A stretch of DNA of 64,000 nt, from NCBI RefSeq assembly GCF_005222205.1, contig NZ_CP032346.1:372001-436000 (forward strand), read 5' to 3'. The notes below the pieces were generated by a model. That model was given only the letters and a program-made list of their open reading frames with translations, was not told the DNA's origin and ran no database searches. A program made the translations under genes and the position numbers. Every line of letters starts with the position of its first letter. The stretch's first letter is position 1. Of the stretch, positions 33,962 to 44,439 are shown in pieces. Source of the stretch: Azospirillum brasilense. GTDB lineage: Bacteria; Pseudomonadota; Alphaproteobacteria; Azospirillales; Azospirillaceae.

Positions 33962-34918
33962 ATGACCGTGGCCGATCACCCCGAGAAGCTTCGCCATCCC
34001 GAAAAGGCCCACAAGCCCGACAACCCGATCCAGCGCAAACCGGGATGGATTCGCGTCAAGGCGCCGACCAGCCAGGAATACAACGAGACGCGCAACCTGA
34101 TGCGCGGGCTCAAGCTCAACACCGTGTGCGAGGAAGCGGCCTGCCCGAACATCGGGGAGTGCTGGAAGCACAAGCACGCGACCTTCATGATCCTCGGTTC
34201 CGTCTGCACCCGCGGCTGCGCCTTCTGCAACGTCGGCACCGGCCGTCCCGACCAGCTCGACCCGCACGAGCCGGACAATGTGGGGGAGGCGGTGGCCCAG
34301 CTGAAGCTGAGCCACGTCGTCGTCACCTCGGTGGACCGCGACGACCTGGAGGACGGCGGGGCGGAGCATTTCGCCCGGACCATCCGCGCCATCCGCGCGG
34401 CGTCGCCCGACACGACGATCGAAATCCTCACCCCCGACTTCCAGAAGAAGAAGGGTGCGGTGGAGGTGGTGGTCGAGGCGAAGCCGGACGTCTTCAACCA
34501 CAATCTGGAAACCGCGCCGCGGCTTTACCCGACGATCCGTCCGGGTGCGCGCTACTTCACCTCGCTGCAGCTTCTGGCGCGGGTGAAGGAGCTGGACCCG
34601 TCCATGTTCACCAAGTCCGGAATCATGGTGGGCCTGGGCGAGACGCGCGAGGAGGTCGGGCAGGTGATGGATGACCTGCGCGCCGCCGATGTTGACTTCA
34701 TGACGATCGGCCAGTACCTCCAGCCGACGCCCAAGCACGCGGCGGTGGACCGGTTCGTGACTCCGGAAGAATTCCAGAGCTACGCAACACTTGGCCGCGG
34801 CAAGGGTTTCCTGATGGTGGCCTCGACGCCGCTGACCCGCTCCAGCTATCACGCGGGGGCGGACTTCGCGAAGCTGCGGGAGGCTCGCCTCCGCAAGCTC
34901 GCAGCAGCGGCGGGCTGA
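33962..34918 (+). CDS. lipA: Lipoyl synthase
   Basis: 318 residues. Two [4Fe-4S] clusters are marked by Cys56, 61 and 67 ([12 protein letters not shown], auxiliary cluster) and Cys82, 86 and 89 (CTRGCAFC, radical-SAM cluster). The C-terminal motif [15 protein letters not shown] contains the conserved R-S-S-Y-H. It inserts two sulfurs into protein-bound octanoyl groups to make the lipoyl cofactor of PdhB and PdhC, whose genes lie just upstream. ATG 33962 begins [18 protein letters not shown]; the open frame extends upstream without homology. Confidence 0.97.
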   Translation: MTVADHPEKLRHPEKAHKPDNPIQRKPGWIRVKAPTSQEYNETRNLMRGLKLNTVCEEAACPNIGECWKHKHATFMILGSVCTRGCAFCNVGTGRPDQLDPHEPDNVGEAVAQLKLSHVVVTSVDRDDLEDGGAEHFARTIRAIRAASPDTTIEILTPDFQKKKGAVEVVVEAKPDVFNHNLETAPRLYPTIRPGARYFTSLQLLARVKELDPSMFTKSGIMVGLGETREEVGQVMDDLRAADVDFMTIGQYLQPTPKHAAVDRFVTPEEFQSYATLGRGKGFLMVASTPLTRSSYHAGADFAKLREARLRKLAAAAG

Positions 34919-34947
34919 GAGGCGGCCGAAAGAGAAACGGAGCGGGT

Positions 34948-35415
34948 ATGCCGACGCACGCGGAAAAGAAGGTTCTTCCCTACACGCCGGAGCAGATGTA
35001 CCGGCTGGTCGCCGATGTGGAGAAGTACCCGGAATTCCTGCCCTGGTGCCTCGCCGCCCGCATCCGCCGCCGCGAAGGCGACGTGATGTTCGCGGACCTC
35101 GTCATCGGCTTCAAGATGGTCCGCGAACGCTTCACCTCGCGCGTGGAATTGGACGAGGCGAACCGCCGCATCAACGTCCAGTACACCGAGGGGCCGTTCC
35201 AGTACCTGAACAACCACTGGATCTTCACCCCGCACGAGGGCGGCGTCTGCGTGGATTTCTACGTGGACTTCGAGTTCCGCTCGAAGATGCTGCAGAAGAT
35301 CATGGGCGTGCTGTTCAACGAGGCGGTGCGCCGGATGGTGCAGGCCTTCGAGACCCGCGCCAACCAGCTCTACGGCAACGGCGCCACCCGGCCCGCCACG
35401 GCGCGGACCGCCTGA
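34948..35415 (+). CDS. RatA / Coq10-like START-domain protein
   Basis: 155 residues with the polyketide-cyclase/START fold of the RatA-Coq10 family: YTPEQMYRLVADVEKYPEFLPWC, FADLVIGFKMVRERFTSRV, FQYLNNHWIFTP and VDFYVDFEFRSKMLQKIMG. In mitochondria and some bacteria these bind ubiquinone or related lipids; E. coli RatA was reported to affect ribosome association. Its position after lipA is common in alphaproteobacteria. The Coq10-type role seems more likely here than a toxin role. Variable tail from residue 140. Confidence 0.9.
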   Translation: MPTHAEKKVLPYTPEQMYRLVADVEKYPEFLPWCLAARIRRREGDVMFADLVIGFKMVRERFTSRVELDEANRRINVQYTEGPFQYLNNHWIFTPHEGGVCVDFYVDFEFRSKMLQKIMGVLFNEAVRRMVQAFETRANQLYGNGATRPATARTA

Positions 35416-35428
35416 GGCCGGTCTTCCC

Positions 35429-35932
35429 TCAGCGAATCCCGGTCTCGGGGCGGGCCGTGCGCAGCCGCTCCAGCGCGGTCTGGACCGTCGCGAGGCGCAC
35501 CGCCTCGCGGTCGCCGGGGAAAGTGTATTCCTTGTGCTTGGCGGCACCGCGGCGGACCGCCGTGGCGATGTAGACGCGCCCCACCGGCTTCTCCGGGGTT
35601 CCACCGCCGGGGCCGGCGACTCCGGTCACCGCCACCGTCACGTCGGCCTTCGACTTCGCCAGGGCGCCCACCGCCATGGCCACCGCCACCTCCGGGCTGA
35701 CCGCGCCGTGGGCGTAGATCAGGCTGGGCGGCACGCCGAGCATCTCGGACTTGGCGACGTTGGAGTAGGTGACGAAGCCGCGGTCCACCACCTTGGACGA
35801 CCCCGCGATGTCGGTCAGCGCCCCGGCGATGAGGCCGCCCGTGCAGGATTCGGCGGTCGCCACCGTGTAGCCGGCCAGTTCATATTCCGCGAGCAGCTTG
35901 GCGGCGAGTTCACGGATGTGATCGGGAAACAT
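35429..35932 (-). CDS. pncC: CinA C-terminal-type nicotinamide-nucleotide amidohydrolase
   Basis: 167 residues, only the CinA/PncC deamidase domain: AGYTVATAESCTGGLIAGALTD, VVDRGFVTYSNVAKSEMLGV, GAVSPEVAVAMAVGAL and AVTGVAGPGGGTPEKPVGRV. It removes the amide from nicotinamide mononucleotide in the pyridine nucleotide cycle. It lacks the N-terminal COG1058 domain of full CinA. It is convergent with the RatA-like gene (13-base gap) and downstream of ispDF. Confidence 0.94.
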   Translation of the reverse strand: MFPDHIRELAAKLLAEYELAGYTVATAESCTGGLIAGALTDIAGSSKVVDRGFVTYSNVAKSEMLGVPPSLIYAHGAVSPEVAVAMAVGALAKSKADVTVAVTGVAGPGGGTPEKPVGRVYIATAVRRGAAKHKEYTFPGDREAVRLATVQTALERLRTARPETGIR

Positions 35933-35965
35933 GTGGGTCCCTTTCGTCGTCGTCCCAGAACCGGC

Positions 35966-35988
35966 CCCTCTCCCGTCCCGGGAGAGGG
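35966..35988. repeat. REP-like hairpin between ispDF and pncC
   Basis: CCCTCTCCC (35966-35974) and GGGAGAGGG (35980-35988) form a perfect 9-bp stem with loop GTCCC. It lies in the 72-base spacer between two minus-strand genes, with no T-run. Typical of intercistronic stabilising repeats. Confidence 0.5.
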
Positions 35989-36004
35989 CTACGGAAAGCT
36001 CATG

Positions 36005-37159
36005 CTATCCCGGCAGGCGGACCGTCGCCATCGCCTGCGCCGCGATGCCCTCGCCGCGCCCGGTGAAGCCCAGCCGCTCCGTCGTCGTCGCCTTCACGCT
36101 GACCCGGTCCACCGGCATGCCCAGAATTTCGGCAACGCGCGCCGTCATCGCCTCGCGGTGCGGGCCGACCTTCGGGCGCTCGCAGATGATCGTCACGTCG
36201 ACATGGGCGATCCGCCCGCCGCGGGCCGTCACCAGCTCCGCCGCGTGCTTGAGGAACAGCGCGCTGTCGGCGCCGCGCCATTGCGGGTCGCTGGGCGGGA
36301 AATGGCTGCCGATGTCGCCGGCGCACAGCGCGCCCAGGATGGCGTCGGTCAGCGCGTGCAGTCCGACGTCGGCGTCCGAATGGCCGTCCAGCCGGTGCGT
36401 GTGCGGCACCCGCACGCCGCAGAGCGTGACGTGATCGCCCTCGGCGAAGCGGTGCACGTCGAAGCCGGACCCGGTTCGGATGTCGGACAGGGCGGAGTCG
36501 AGCGCGCGGGTGGCGCGGGCTAGGTCGTCGGGGGTGGTCACCTTGAAATTCTCCTCTCTGGCAGGCACCAGCGCGACCGGAAGGCCGGCGCGTTCGGCGA
36601 CCGCCGCATCGTCGGTCAGTTCCAGCCCGGCGGCGGCGCGGTGAGCGGCCAGAATCTCGGGAAAGCGGAACCCCTGCGGAGTCTGGGCGCGCCACAGGCC
36701 GCTGCGGTCCACCGTGCCGGCCACCAGCCCATCCTCACCGCGCTTCAGCGTGTCGGCGACCGGAACGGCGGCCAGCGCAGCAGGGTGGGTGTCGAGCGCC
36801 GCGATCACCGCGTCGATGGTGCTGGCGTCGATCAGCGGGCGGGCCGCGTCGTGGATCAACACGAGGCCCGGCGCCGAGTCGGCCAACGCCTCCAGCCCGT
36901 TGCGCACCGAATCCTGGCGGGATGCCCCGCCGGTCACCGGCTCGGGCAGGTCGAGCCCCGCGACCGCCGCATCGTAGAGATCGCGAAACGCGGGATTGAT
37001 GACGACGCGCACCGCGCTCACCTTCGGGTGGCGCCGAAAGGCCTCGACCGTGCGGCGCAGCACAGGCTGGCCGGCCAGATCAAGATACTGCTTGGGCTGC
37101 TCGGCGCCGAAACGCTGGCCGCTTCCGGCGGCGACGATCAGCGCGATACAGGAAGACAT
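36005..37159 (-). CDS. ispDF: Bifunctional IspD-IspF (MEP isoprenoid pathway)
   Basis: 384 residues. N-terminal IspD cytidylyltransferase ([39 protein letters not shown]-type region [19 protein letters not shown]) to about residue 225, then IspF cyclase ([52 protein letters not shown]). IspD converts MEP to CDP-ME and IspF cyclises the later CDP-ME2P. The fused form is known in alphaproteobacteria and some epsilonproteobacteria. Metal ligands Asp/His in FDVH and HSDADVGLH are intact. Confidence 0.97.
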   Translation of the reverse strand: MSSCIALIVAAGSGQRFGAEQPKQYLDLAGQPVLRRTVEAFRRHPKVSAVRVVINPAFRDLYDAAVAGLDLPEPVTGGASRQDSVRNGLEALADSAPGLVLIHDAARPLIDASTIDAVIAALDTHPAALAAVPVADTLKRGEDGLVAGTVDRSGLWRAQTPQGFRFPEILAAHRAAAGLELTDDAAVAERAGLPVALVPAREENFKVTTPDDLARATRALDSALSDIRTGSGFDVHRFAEGDHVTLCGVRVPHTHRLDGHSDADVGLHALTDAILGALCAGDIGSHFPPSDPQWRGADSALFLKHAAELVTARGGRIAHVDVTIICERPKVGPHREAMTARVAEILGMPVDRVSVKATTTERLGFTGRGEGIAAQAMATVRLPG

Positions 37160-37298
37160 GGGACGTATCCGTGCCGTTTGGGCTATGGTATCCGCGCTTG
37201 ACGGGCCGTCCGCATGACGCTTACGTCATGGCGGCCGGACGCAGCCGAGCCTAGCCGCTCGCCGGCGTTCCGCCAAGAGCTTCAGAGACTTGTCCGAT

Positions 37299-37329
37299 AG
37301 CGACTTTGGGTCCAACAGCGACTTTGGGT
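37299..37329. repeat. Tandem 13-bp direct repeat between ispDF and the CcsA-like gene
   Basis: AGCGACTTTGGGT occurs at 37299-37311 and again at 37317-37329, spaced 18 bases start to start, with a weaker third copy just before (AGAGACTTGTCC). It lies 30 bases upstream of the CcsA-like start, where a promoter or binding site would be. Confidence 0.45.
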
Positions 37330-37360
37330 TTCCGCAGAGGGAAGGGCACGGGTCCGCCGC

Positions 37361-38176
37361 ATGTCGCAGAACATCGTCTACAGCCTGACCGCGCTGATGG
37401 CGCTGCTGCCGGCGTCCATCTACCCGTATCACCGGATCGCGGGGCAGGGGGCGGATGGCCGGTCCGCCTATTTCTGGGGCGCCCTGGCGCTGGGCTTCGC
37501 CGGACCGGCGGTCTGGGCGCTGACCCAGGTGGCGGGACGCTGGCACACCGGCCTGTCCACCGCGCTGTGGATCACCATCGCCGCCTGCATGCTGCTGTTC
37601 ATGGCGATGAGCGCGCTGACCCGGTCGGCGTGGCGGCTGTCGCCGCTGCTGCTGCCCTATCTGCTGACGGTCGGTGCCTTCGCGACGCTGGCCCAGCAAG
37701 CGCCGGCGCCGGTTCTGCGCGGCGGGGCGCCGGGCATCTGGATCGACCTGCACATCGCCGTGTCGGTCATCACCTACGCGCTGCTGACCATGGCCGCCGT
37801 GGCGTCGCTCGCCGCTTTCCTTCAAGAGCGGGCGCTGAAGTCGAAACGCCCGACCCCGCTGACCCGCTTCCTGCCTCCGGTGGCGGAAAGCGAGCGGATG
37901 CAGCTCCACCTTCTCGGCGCGTCGGAGGCGGTTCTGGGGGCCGGTCTCGCCACGGGAATGGCCGTGCTCTATTACGAAACCGGCGCGCTTCTGCGCGCCG
38001 ATCACAAGACGCTGCTGTCGGTCGCCAGCTTCGTCGTCATCGGCGGGTTGCTGCTGGCCCACGCCCGCACCGGCGTGCGCGGGCGGATGGCGGCGCGTCT
38101 CGTGCTGATCGCTTACCTGCTGCTGACGCTCGCCTATCCGGGCGTCAAATTCGTCACCGACGTTCTGATCGGCTAA
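37361..38176 (+). CDS. CcsA/HemX-like cytochrome c assembly membrane protein
   Basis: 271 residues with about eight membrane segments (for example IVYSLTALMALLPASIY, FWGALALGFAGPAVWAL, LWITIAACMLLFMAM, WIDLHIAVSVITYALLTMAA, LLSVASFVVIGGLLLAHA, LVLIAYLLLTLAYPGVKFV). The conserved-looking His in DLHIAVSVITY, the ESERMQLHLLGASE loop and the C-terminal AYPGVKFV fit the CcsA/CcmC/YpjD-HemX superfamily. Members handle haem or stabilise haem-synthesis enzymes; in proteobacteria such genes often sit by ffh. The exact role is not determined. It is divergent from ispDF with a 201-base gap. Confidence 0.85.
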   Translation: MSQNIVYSLTALMALLPASIYPYHRIAGQGADGRSAYFWGALALGFAGPAVWALTQVAGRWHTGLSTALWITIAACMLLFMAMSALTRSAWRLSPLLLPYLLTVGAFATLAQQAPAPVLRGGAPGIWIDLHIAVSVITYALLTMAAVASLAAFLQERALKSKRPTPLTRFLPPVAESERMQLHLLGASEAVLGAGLATGMAVLYYETGALLRADHKTLLSVASFVVIGGLLLAHARTGVRGRMAARLVLIAYLLLTLAYPGVKFVTDVLIG

Positions 38177-38209
38177 CCTCGGCGCATGACAGCCACCGCG
38201 GCGCACGCG

Positions 38210-38223
38210 GGATGTGCACTTGC
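38210..38223 (+). promoter_or_regulatory. Weak sigma-54-like -24/-12 match upstream of dusB
   Basis: GG (38210-38211), ten bases, then GC (38222-38223) within GGGATGTGCACTTGCAAC. The -12 half TTGCA is perfect but the -24 half lacks GGCAC. Plausible for a nitrogen-regulation operon but below what I would trust alone. Confidence 0.25.
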
Positions 38224-38238
38224 AACATGCCGAAACGC

Positions 38239-38293
38239 TGTGCTACCGTGCACAAATTCTCATCATATCGCTAATGTGCCCATCATGTGGGCA
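38239..38293 (+). promoter_or_regulatory. dusB leader dyad and hairpin at the ribosome site
   Basis: TGTGCTACCGTGCACA (38239-38254) is a 5+5 inverted repeat with a six-base centre, operator-like. Further down, TGCCCA (38277-38282) and TGGGCA (38288-38293) form a perfect 6-bp hairpin that directly abuts the ribosome site GGTGA before ATG 38301, so it could modulate translation of dusB and the coupled ntrB. Confidence 0.4.
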
Positions 38294-38300
38294 GGTGAAC

Positions 38301-39287
38301 ATGGCCATTCAAATCGGCACCATCTCGCTTGAGGGTCCGGTGATCCTCGCTCCTATGTCCGGCGTCACGGACCTGCCGTTCCGGCGGCTGGTGAAGCAGT
38401 CCGGCTGTGGGCTGGTCGTGTCCGAGATGGTCGCGAGCGAAGCGATGATCCGCGAGAACCGCCAGACGCTGCGCATGGTCGAGTGCGAGCCGGAGCAGTT
38501 CCCCATGGCCGTCCAGCTTGCCGGCTGCGAGCCCGAGGTGATGGCCGAGGCGGCGAAGCTGAACGAGGACCGCGGGGCGGCCGTCATCGACATCAACTTC
38601 GGCTGCCCGGTGAAGAAGGTGGTCAACGGTCACGCCGGCTCCTCCCTGATGCGCGACGAGGCGCTCGCCGCCCGCATCCTGGAGGCCACGGCAAAGGCAG
38701 TCTCGATCCCGGTGACGCTGAAGATGCGCAAGGGCTGGGACGACAACAGCCTCAACGCGCCCCGTCTCGCCCGGATCGCGGAAGAGTGCGGGATCAAGCT
38801 GGTCACCGTGCACGGCCGCACCCGCGAGCAGTTCTACACCGGCACCGCCGACTGGTCCTTCATCCGCTCCGTGAAGGAGGCGGTGTCGATCCCGGTGGTG
38901 GTCAACGGCGACATCACGTCCTTCGACGCCGTGGACCGCGCGCTCGCCGAGTCCGGCGCCGACGGGGTGATGATCGGGCGTGGCGCCTACGGGCGCCCCT
39001 GGTTCCCCGCCCAGGTGATGCATTACATCCGCACCGGCGAACGGCGGCCCGACCCGCCGCTCCACGTGCAGCTCGACACGCTGCTGGAGCATTACGACGC
39101 CATGCTGACCCATTACGGCGTCGAAGGCGGGCTGCGCGTCGCCCGCAAGCACATCTCTTGGTATTCCACGGGCCTGCGTGACTCCGCCGAATTCCGGTCG
39201 GAGGTCAACCGCATGTCCGATCCCGAACGAGTGCGCGGCTTCATCCGCGACTTCTATGCCCCGGCGATCGAAAGGATGGCTGCCTGA
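38301..39287 (+). CDS. dusB: tRNA-dihydrouridine synthase DusB (NifR3)
   Basis: 328 residues of the DusB family: [20 protein letters not shown] (FMN site), [20 protein letters not shown] with the catalytic Cys, [39 protein letters not shown] and [12 protein letters not shown]. It reduces uridines in the tRNA D-loop using FMN. In Azospirillum and Rhodobacter this gene is nifR3, first in the ntrBC operon. Its stop codon overlaps the ntrB start in TGATG, so the two are translationally coupled. ATG 38301 has GGTGA upstream. Confidence 0.95.
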   Translation: MAIQIGTISLEGPVILAPMSGVTDLPFRRLVKQSGCGLVVSEMVASEAMIRENRQTLRMVECEPEQFPMAVQLAGCEPEVMAEAAKLNEDRGAAVIDINFGCPVKKVVNGHAGSSLMRDEALAARILEATAKAVSIPVTLKMRKGWDDNSLNAPRLARIAEECGIKLVTVHGRTREQFYTGTADWSFIRSVKEAVSIPVVVNGDITSFDAVDRALAESGADGVMIGRGAYGRPWFPAQVMHYIRTGERRPDPPLHVQLDTLLEHYDAMLTHYGVEGGLRVARKHISWYSTGLRDSAEFRSEVNRMSDPERVRGFIRDFYAPAIERMAA

Positions 39288-40485
39288 TGGCCCGTGCATC
39301 TGCCGCTGCTCCACTGCCCCGCCGCCCGACGCGGCCCCGTGCGCCCTCCAGTTCCTACCGTCCCGTCCGCCCCTGCATCGATCCGTCCGTCATGCTGAAC
39401 GCGCTCCCCGACCCCGTCCTGGTCGTCGACGGCTCCGGCGACATCCGCTACGTCAATCTGGAGGCGCAGGAGTTCTTTGGCCTGTCCGCCGCCATGATGG
39501 AAGGCATGCCCCTGGCCGAGCTGCTGCCGCCCAACAGCCCGGTCAGCCAGTTGATCGAGCAGGTCCAGCAGGGCCGTCACCGCGCCTCGCAGGAGGGTGT
39601 CGTCATCGACACGCCGCGCATCGGCCCGCACCACGTCACCGTGCGGGTGACCGCCCTGGGCGAGCCGGCCGACCATGTGCTGCTGACGGTCAACGAGCGC
39701 ACGCTGGCCCGCAAGATCGACAACTCCCTGACCCATCGCAACGCCGCCCGTTCGGTCACCGCCATGGCGTCGATGCTTGGGCACGAGGTCAAGAACCCGC
39801 TGTCGGGCATCCGCGGGGCCGCACAGCTCCTGGAGGAGAACTGCAGCGAGGCCGACCGGGTGCTGACCCGGCTGATCTGCGACGAGGCCGACCGCATCGT
39901 CGCCCTGGTCAACCGGATGGAGGTCTTCTCCGACCAGCGCCCGCTGGAGCGGGACGCGGTGAACATCCACACCGTCCTGGAGCATGTCCGCAAGGTGGCC
40001 CAGAGCGGCTTCGCGCGGAACATCCGCTTCATCGAGCGCTACGACCCGTCCCTGCCGCCGGTCTATGGCAACCGCGACCAGCTCATCCAGATTTTCCTCA
40101 ATCTGATTAAAAATGCGGCAGAAGCTGCACCGGAATCAGGCGGCGAGATCATTCTCAGCACATCTTATCAGCACGGCGTCCGCATGGCCCTGCCCGGCGG
40201 CGACACCCGCCTGCACCTGCCGTTGCTGGTGTCCGTTCAGGATAATGGGGACGGCATACCCGACGACCTGCGCTCCAACCTGTTCGATGCGTTCATTACG
40301 ACGAAGGTCAATGGAACTGGCCTGGGGCTTGCATTGGTAGCCAAAATCGTCGGCGACCACGGCGGCGTCATCGAATTTGACAGCCAGCCGCGCCGCACCG
40401 TCTTCAAGGTCTCGCTACCCATGTTCGATGAAGCGCAGATGAGCGGCGATCCTGTACCGACCAGAGGCATCCGAGGGGCCATCGG

Positions 40486-40489
<4 letters not shown>
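39287..40489 (+). CDS. ntrB: Nitrogen-regulation sensor kinase NtrB
   Basis: 400 residues, soluble. A Pro-rich N-terminal ~30 residues precede a PAS domain ([20 protein letters not shown]), then the HisKA domain with His166 in [20 protein letters not shown], and an ATPase domain: [12 protein letters not shown] (N box), [17 protein letters not shown] (G1), [18 protein letters not shown] (G2). It phosphorylates or dephosphorylates NtrC, under PII control, according to nitrogen status. It overlaps ntrC by four bases. The reading frame uses the ATG that overlaps the dusB stop codon. Confidence 0.95.
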
Positions 40490-41931
<1,442 letters not shown>

Positions 41932-42052
41932 TCCGGTGCCCGGCGGGGCGGCCGGGCGTCGCTGCCGTCCCACAGCGTGTTGTTTTTGCGACAGGCCTCC
42001 GGCGCCTCTGCCGTTCGCGATGCTCCTTAGGGACTGTGCGAAAGGCAGAGGG

Positions 42053-42111
42053 GTTGCCGCTTGGCATGACGGCAACAGCTCGTGTATCATTCTGGCAACA
42101 GACTGGTTGCC
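42053..42111 (+). promoter_or_regulatory. ntrYX promoter within alternating GTTGCC/GGCAAC repeats
   Basis: TTGGCA (42061-42066), an 18-base spacer and TATCAT (42085-42090) form a good sigma-70-type promoter, giving a leader of about 20 bases before ATG 42118. Overlapping it are GTTGCCG (42053) with CGGCAAC (42070), and GGCAAC (42094) with GTTGCC (42106), which can pair in alternative ways. This suggests ntrYX has its own promoter, possibly with an operator or leader control. Confidence 0.5.
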
Positions 42112-42117
42112 GGATTG

Positions 42118-44439
42118 ATGTCGCCCACACCCCCTGAATCCACAACGCCGCTTTGGCAGCAGTTCCTTCGCTGGGCAACCCGGGTCGGGTTGGCGAAGCG
42201 GCTTGCCTTCGCGCTGTCGTTGGCCGCCCTGGTTGCGGGATTCGCGACCTACACGGCGCTGACGGAGAGCGCGCCGTTCGGGGAAACCAACCCGCGCACC
42301 GTCACATGGCTGCTGACCCTCGATCTGGCGCTGCTGCTCCTGCTCGGCGTGCTGATCGCGCGGCGGATCGTCTATCTGTGGATCGGACGGCGGCGCGGCC
42401 TCGCCGGGTCGCAGATGCATGTGCGGCTGGTCGCGGTGTTCAGCCTGCTCGCCGTCGCGCCGGCCATCATCATGGCCATCTTCTCCACGGTCTTCTTCTA
42501 TGTCGGCGTGCAGTCCTGGTTCAGCGAGCGGGTGCGCACGGCGGTGAACGAATCGCTGGCGGTCGCCAGTGCCTATCTGCACGAGCACCAGCAGAACATC
42601 CGCGCCGACGCGCTCGCGATGGCCAACGACCTGAACCAGGAGGCGGCGCGGCTTGCCAGCGACCCCGAGCGGTTCGAGCAGGTGGTCGCCACCCAGGCGA
42701 TGCTGCGCGCCCTGTCGGAGGCCATCGTCTTCAACGGGACGACCGGCGCCATCGTCGCGCGGTCCGGCTACACCTTCGCCCTGGAGTTCGACCCGATCCC
42801 CGACGACAAGCTCGCCACCGCCCGCCGCGGCGAGGTGGCGATGATCGTCAGCGAGAATGATGACCGGGTGCGCGCGCTGGTCCGCCTCGACCGCTTCGCC
42901 GACACTTATCTCTATGTCGGCCGCATGGTCGAGCCGCGCGTGCTGTCGCACATGGCCTCGGCGGAAGGGGCGGTGCGGGAGTTCGGGGCTCTGGAAAGCC
43001 AGCGCGGCAGCCTGCAAATCACCTTCACCTTGATCTTCCTGGTCGTGGCCATGCTGCTTCTGCTGGCGGCGGTGTGGGCGGGGCTGATCTTCGCGACGCG
43101 GCTGGCGCGGCCGATCAGCGCCCTGATCGGCGCGGCGGAGCGGGTGCGCGCCGGCGACCTGACCGTCCGCGTGACCGAGCCGCCGGGCGAGGACGAGCTT
43201 GGCCTGCTGTCGCGCGCCTTCAACCGCATGACGACGGAGATCGAAAGCCAGCGGCACGAGCTTCTTTCCGCCAACCGCCTGATCGACGAGCGCCGCCGCT
43301 TCACCGAGACCGTCCTGGGCGGCGTGTCGGCGGGCGTGATCGGGTTGGACGCGGAGGGGCGCATCACCCTGCCGAACTTCTCGGCCGCGCGCCTTCTCGG
43401 CGTCGAGGACGCGGAAAGCCTGATCGGGATGCGGCTGGCCGAGCTGTCACCGGAAATGGGGGAGCTGCTGGACCACGCGCCGGGCCGCCCCGGCCGGGTG
43501 GTGCAGGACCAGATCCAGATCCGCCGCCCCGGCACCACGCCGCTGACGCTGCTCGTCCGCATCTCCACCGAAGGGCGGGGCAGCGGGGAGATCCGCGGCT
43601 ACGTCGTGACCTTCGACGACATCACCGAGCTGGTCTCCGCCCAGCGCAAGGCGGCCTGGGCCGACGTCGCCCGCCGCATCGCCCACGAGATCAAGAATCC
43701 GCTGACGCCGATCCAGCTCTCCGCCGAGCGGTTGCGCCGCAAGTACCTGAAGGAGATCACCAGCGACACCGAGGTCTTCACCATGTGCACGGACACCATT
43801 GTCCGGCAGGTGGACGACATCCGGCGCATGGTCGATGAATTCTCGGCCTTCGCGCGCATGCCGCAACCGGTGATGAAGCCCTGCAACCTCAACGATCTCG
43901 TCCGTCAGGCGGTGTTCCTGCAGTCCAGCGCGCACGCCGGCAAGATCAAGTTCGACATGGCGCTTCCCCAGGGGCCGCTCACCGTTCCCTGCGACAGCCG
44001 GCAGATCAGCCAGGCGCTGACCAACCTGCTGCAGAACGCCGCGGACGCCATCGAAGGCCGCCCGCCCCCCGCCGAGGGCGCCGAGCTGCCGCCCGGCCAT
44101 GTCGCCATCCGGGTCGAGGTCGATGCCGAACGCATCGCCATGATCGTCGAGGACAACGGCAAGGGCCTGCCGACCGAGGAGCGCGACCGGCTGACCGAAC
44201 CCTATGTGACGACGCGCGCCAAAGGCACGGGACTGGGGCTGGCGATCGTCAAGAAGATCATGGAGGACCACGGCGGCGTGCTGACCCTGGAGGACCGCGA
44301 AGGCGGCGGGGCGCGCGTCGGGCTGGTCATCCCCAACACGTCCACCAGCTCCGGCACGGCCGCGGGCGACGCCCCCGGCGGCGTCGGCACGCCGGCGGAG
44401 ACCGGTGAAGAGAAGAGGCACGCAGCCCATGGCGCATGA
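42118..44439 (+). CDS. ntrY: Membrane sensor histidine kinase NtrY
   Basis: 773 residues. Membrane segments near the N-terminus ([59 protein letters not shown]) are followed by a periplasmic sensor of ~170 residues, another segment ([20 protein letters not shown]), a HAMP domain, a PAS domain, HisKA with His523 in [20 protein letters not shown], and an ATPase domain ([51 protein letters not shown]). Partner of NtrX; in relatives it senses nitrogen or redox state. It overlaps ntrX by 11 bases. Confidence 0.95.
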   Translation: MSPTPPESTTPLWQQFLRWATRVGLAKRLAFALSLAALVAGFATYTALTESAPFGETNPRTVTWLLTLDLALLLLLGVLIARRIVYLWIGRRRGLAGSQMHVRLVAVFSLLAVAPAIIMAIFSTVFFYVGVQSWFSERVRTAVNESLAVASAYLHEHQQNIRADALAMANDLNQEAARLASDPERFEQVVATQAMLRALSEAIVFNGTTGAIVARSGYTFALEFDPIPDDKLATARRGEVAMIVSENDDRVRALVRLDRFADTYLYVGRMVEPRVLSHMASAEGAVREFGALESQRGSLQITFTLIFLVVAMLLLLAAVWAGLIFATRLARPISALIGAAERVRAGDLTVRVTEPPGEDELGLLSRAFNRMTTEIESQRHELLSANRLIDERRRFTETVLGGVSAGVIGLDAEGRITLPNFSAARLLGVEDAESLIGMRLAELSPEMGELLDHAPGRPGRVVQDQIQIRRPGTTPLTLLVRISTEGRGSGEIRGYVVTFDDITELVSAQRKAAWADVARRIAHEIKNPLTPIQLSAERLRRKYLKEITSDTEVFTMCTDTIVRQVDDIRRMVDEFSAFARMPQPVMKPCNLNDLVRQAVFLQSSAHAGKIKFDMALPQGPLTVPCDSRQISQALTNLLQNAADAIEGRPPPAEGAELPPGHVAIRVEVDAERIAMIVEDNGKGLPTEERDRLTEPYVTTRAKGTGLGLAIVKKIMEDHGGVLTLEDREGGGARVGLVIPNTSTSSGTAAGDAPGGVGTPAETGEEKRHAAHGA

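Noticed and set aside
38210..38223. Confident sigma-54 promoter for dusB-ntrBC
   Set aside because: Only the -12 half fits; the -24 half lacks GGCAC. GG-N10-GC occurs often by chance in high-GC DNA.
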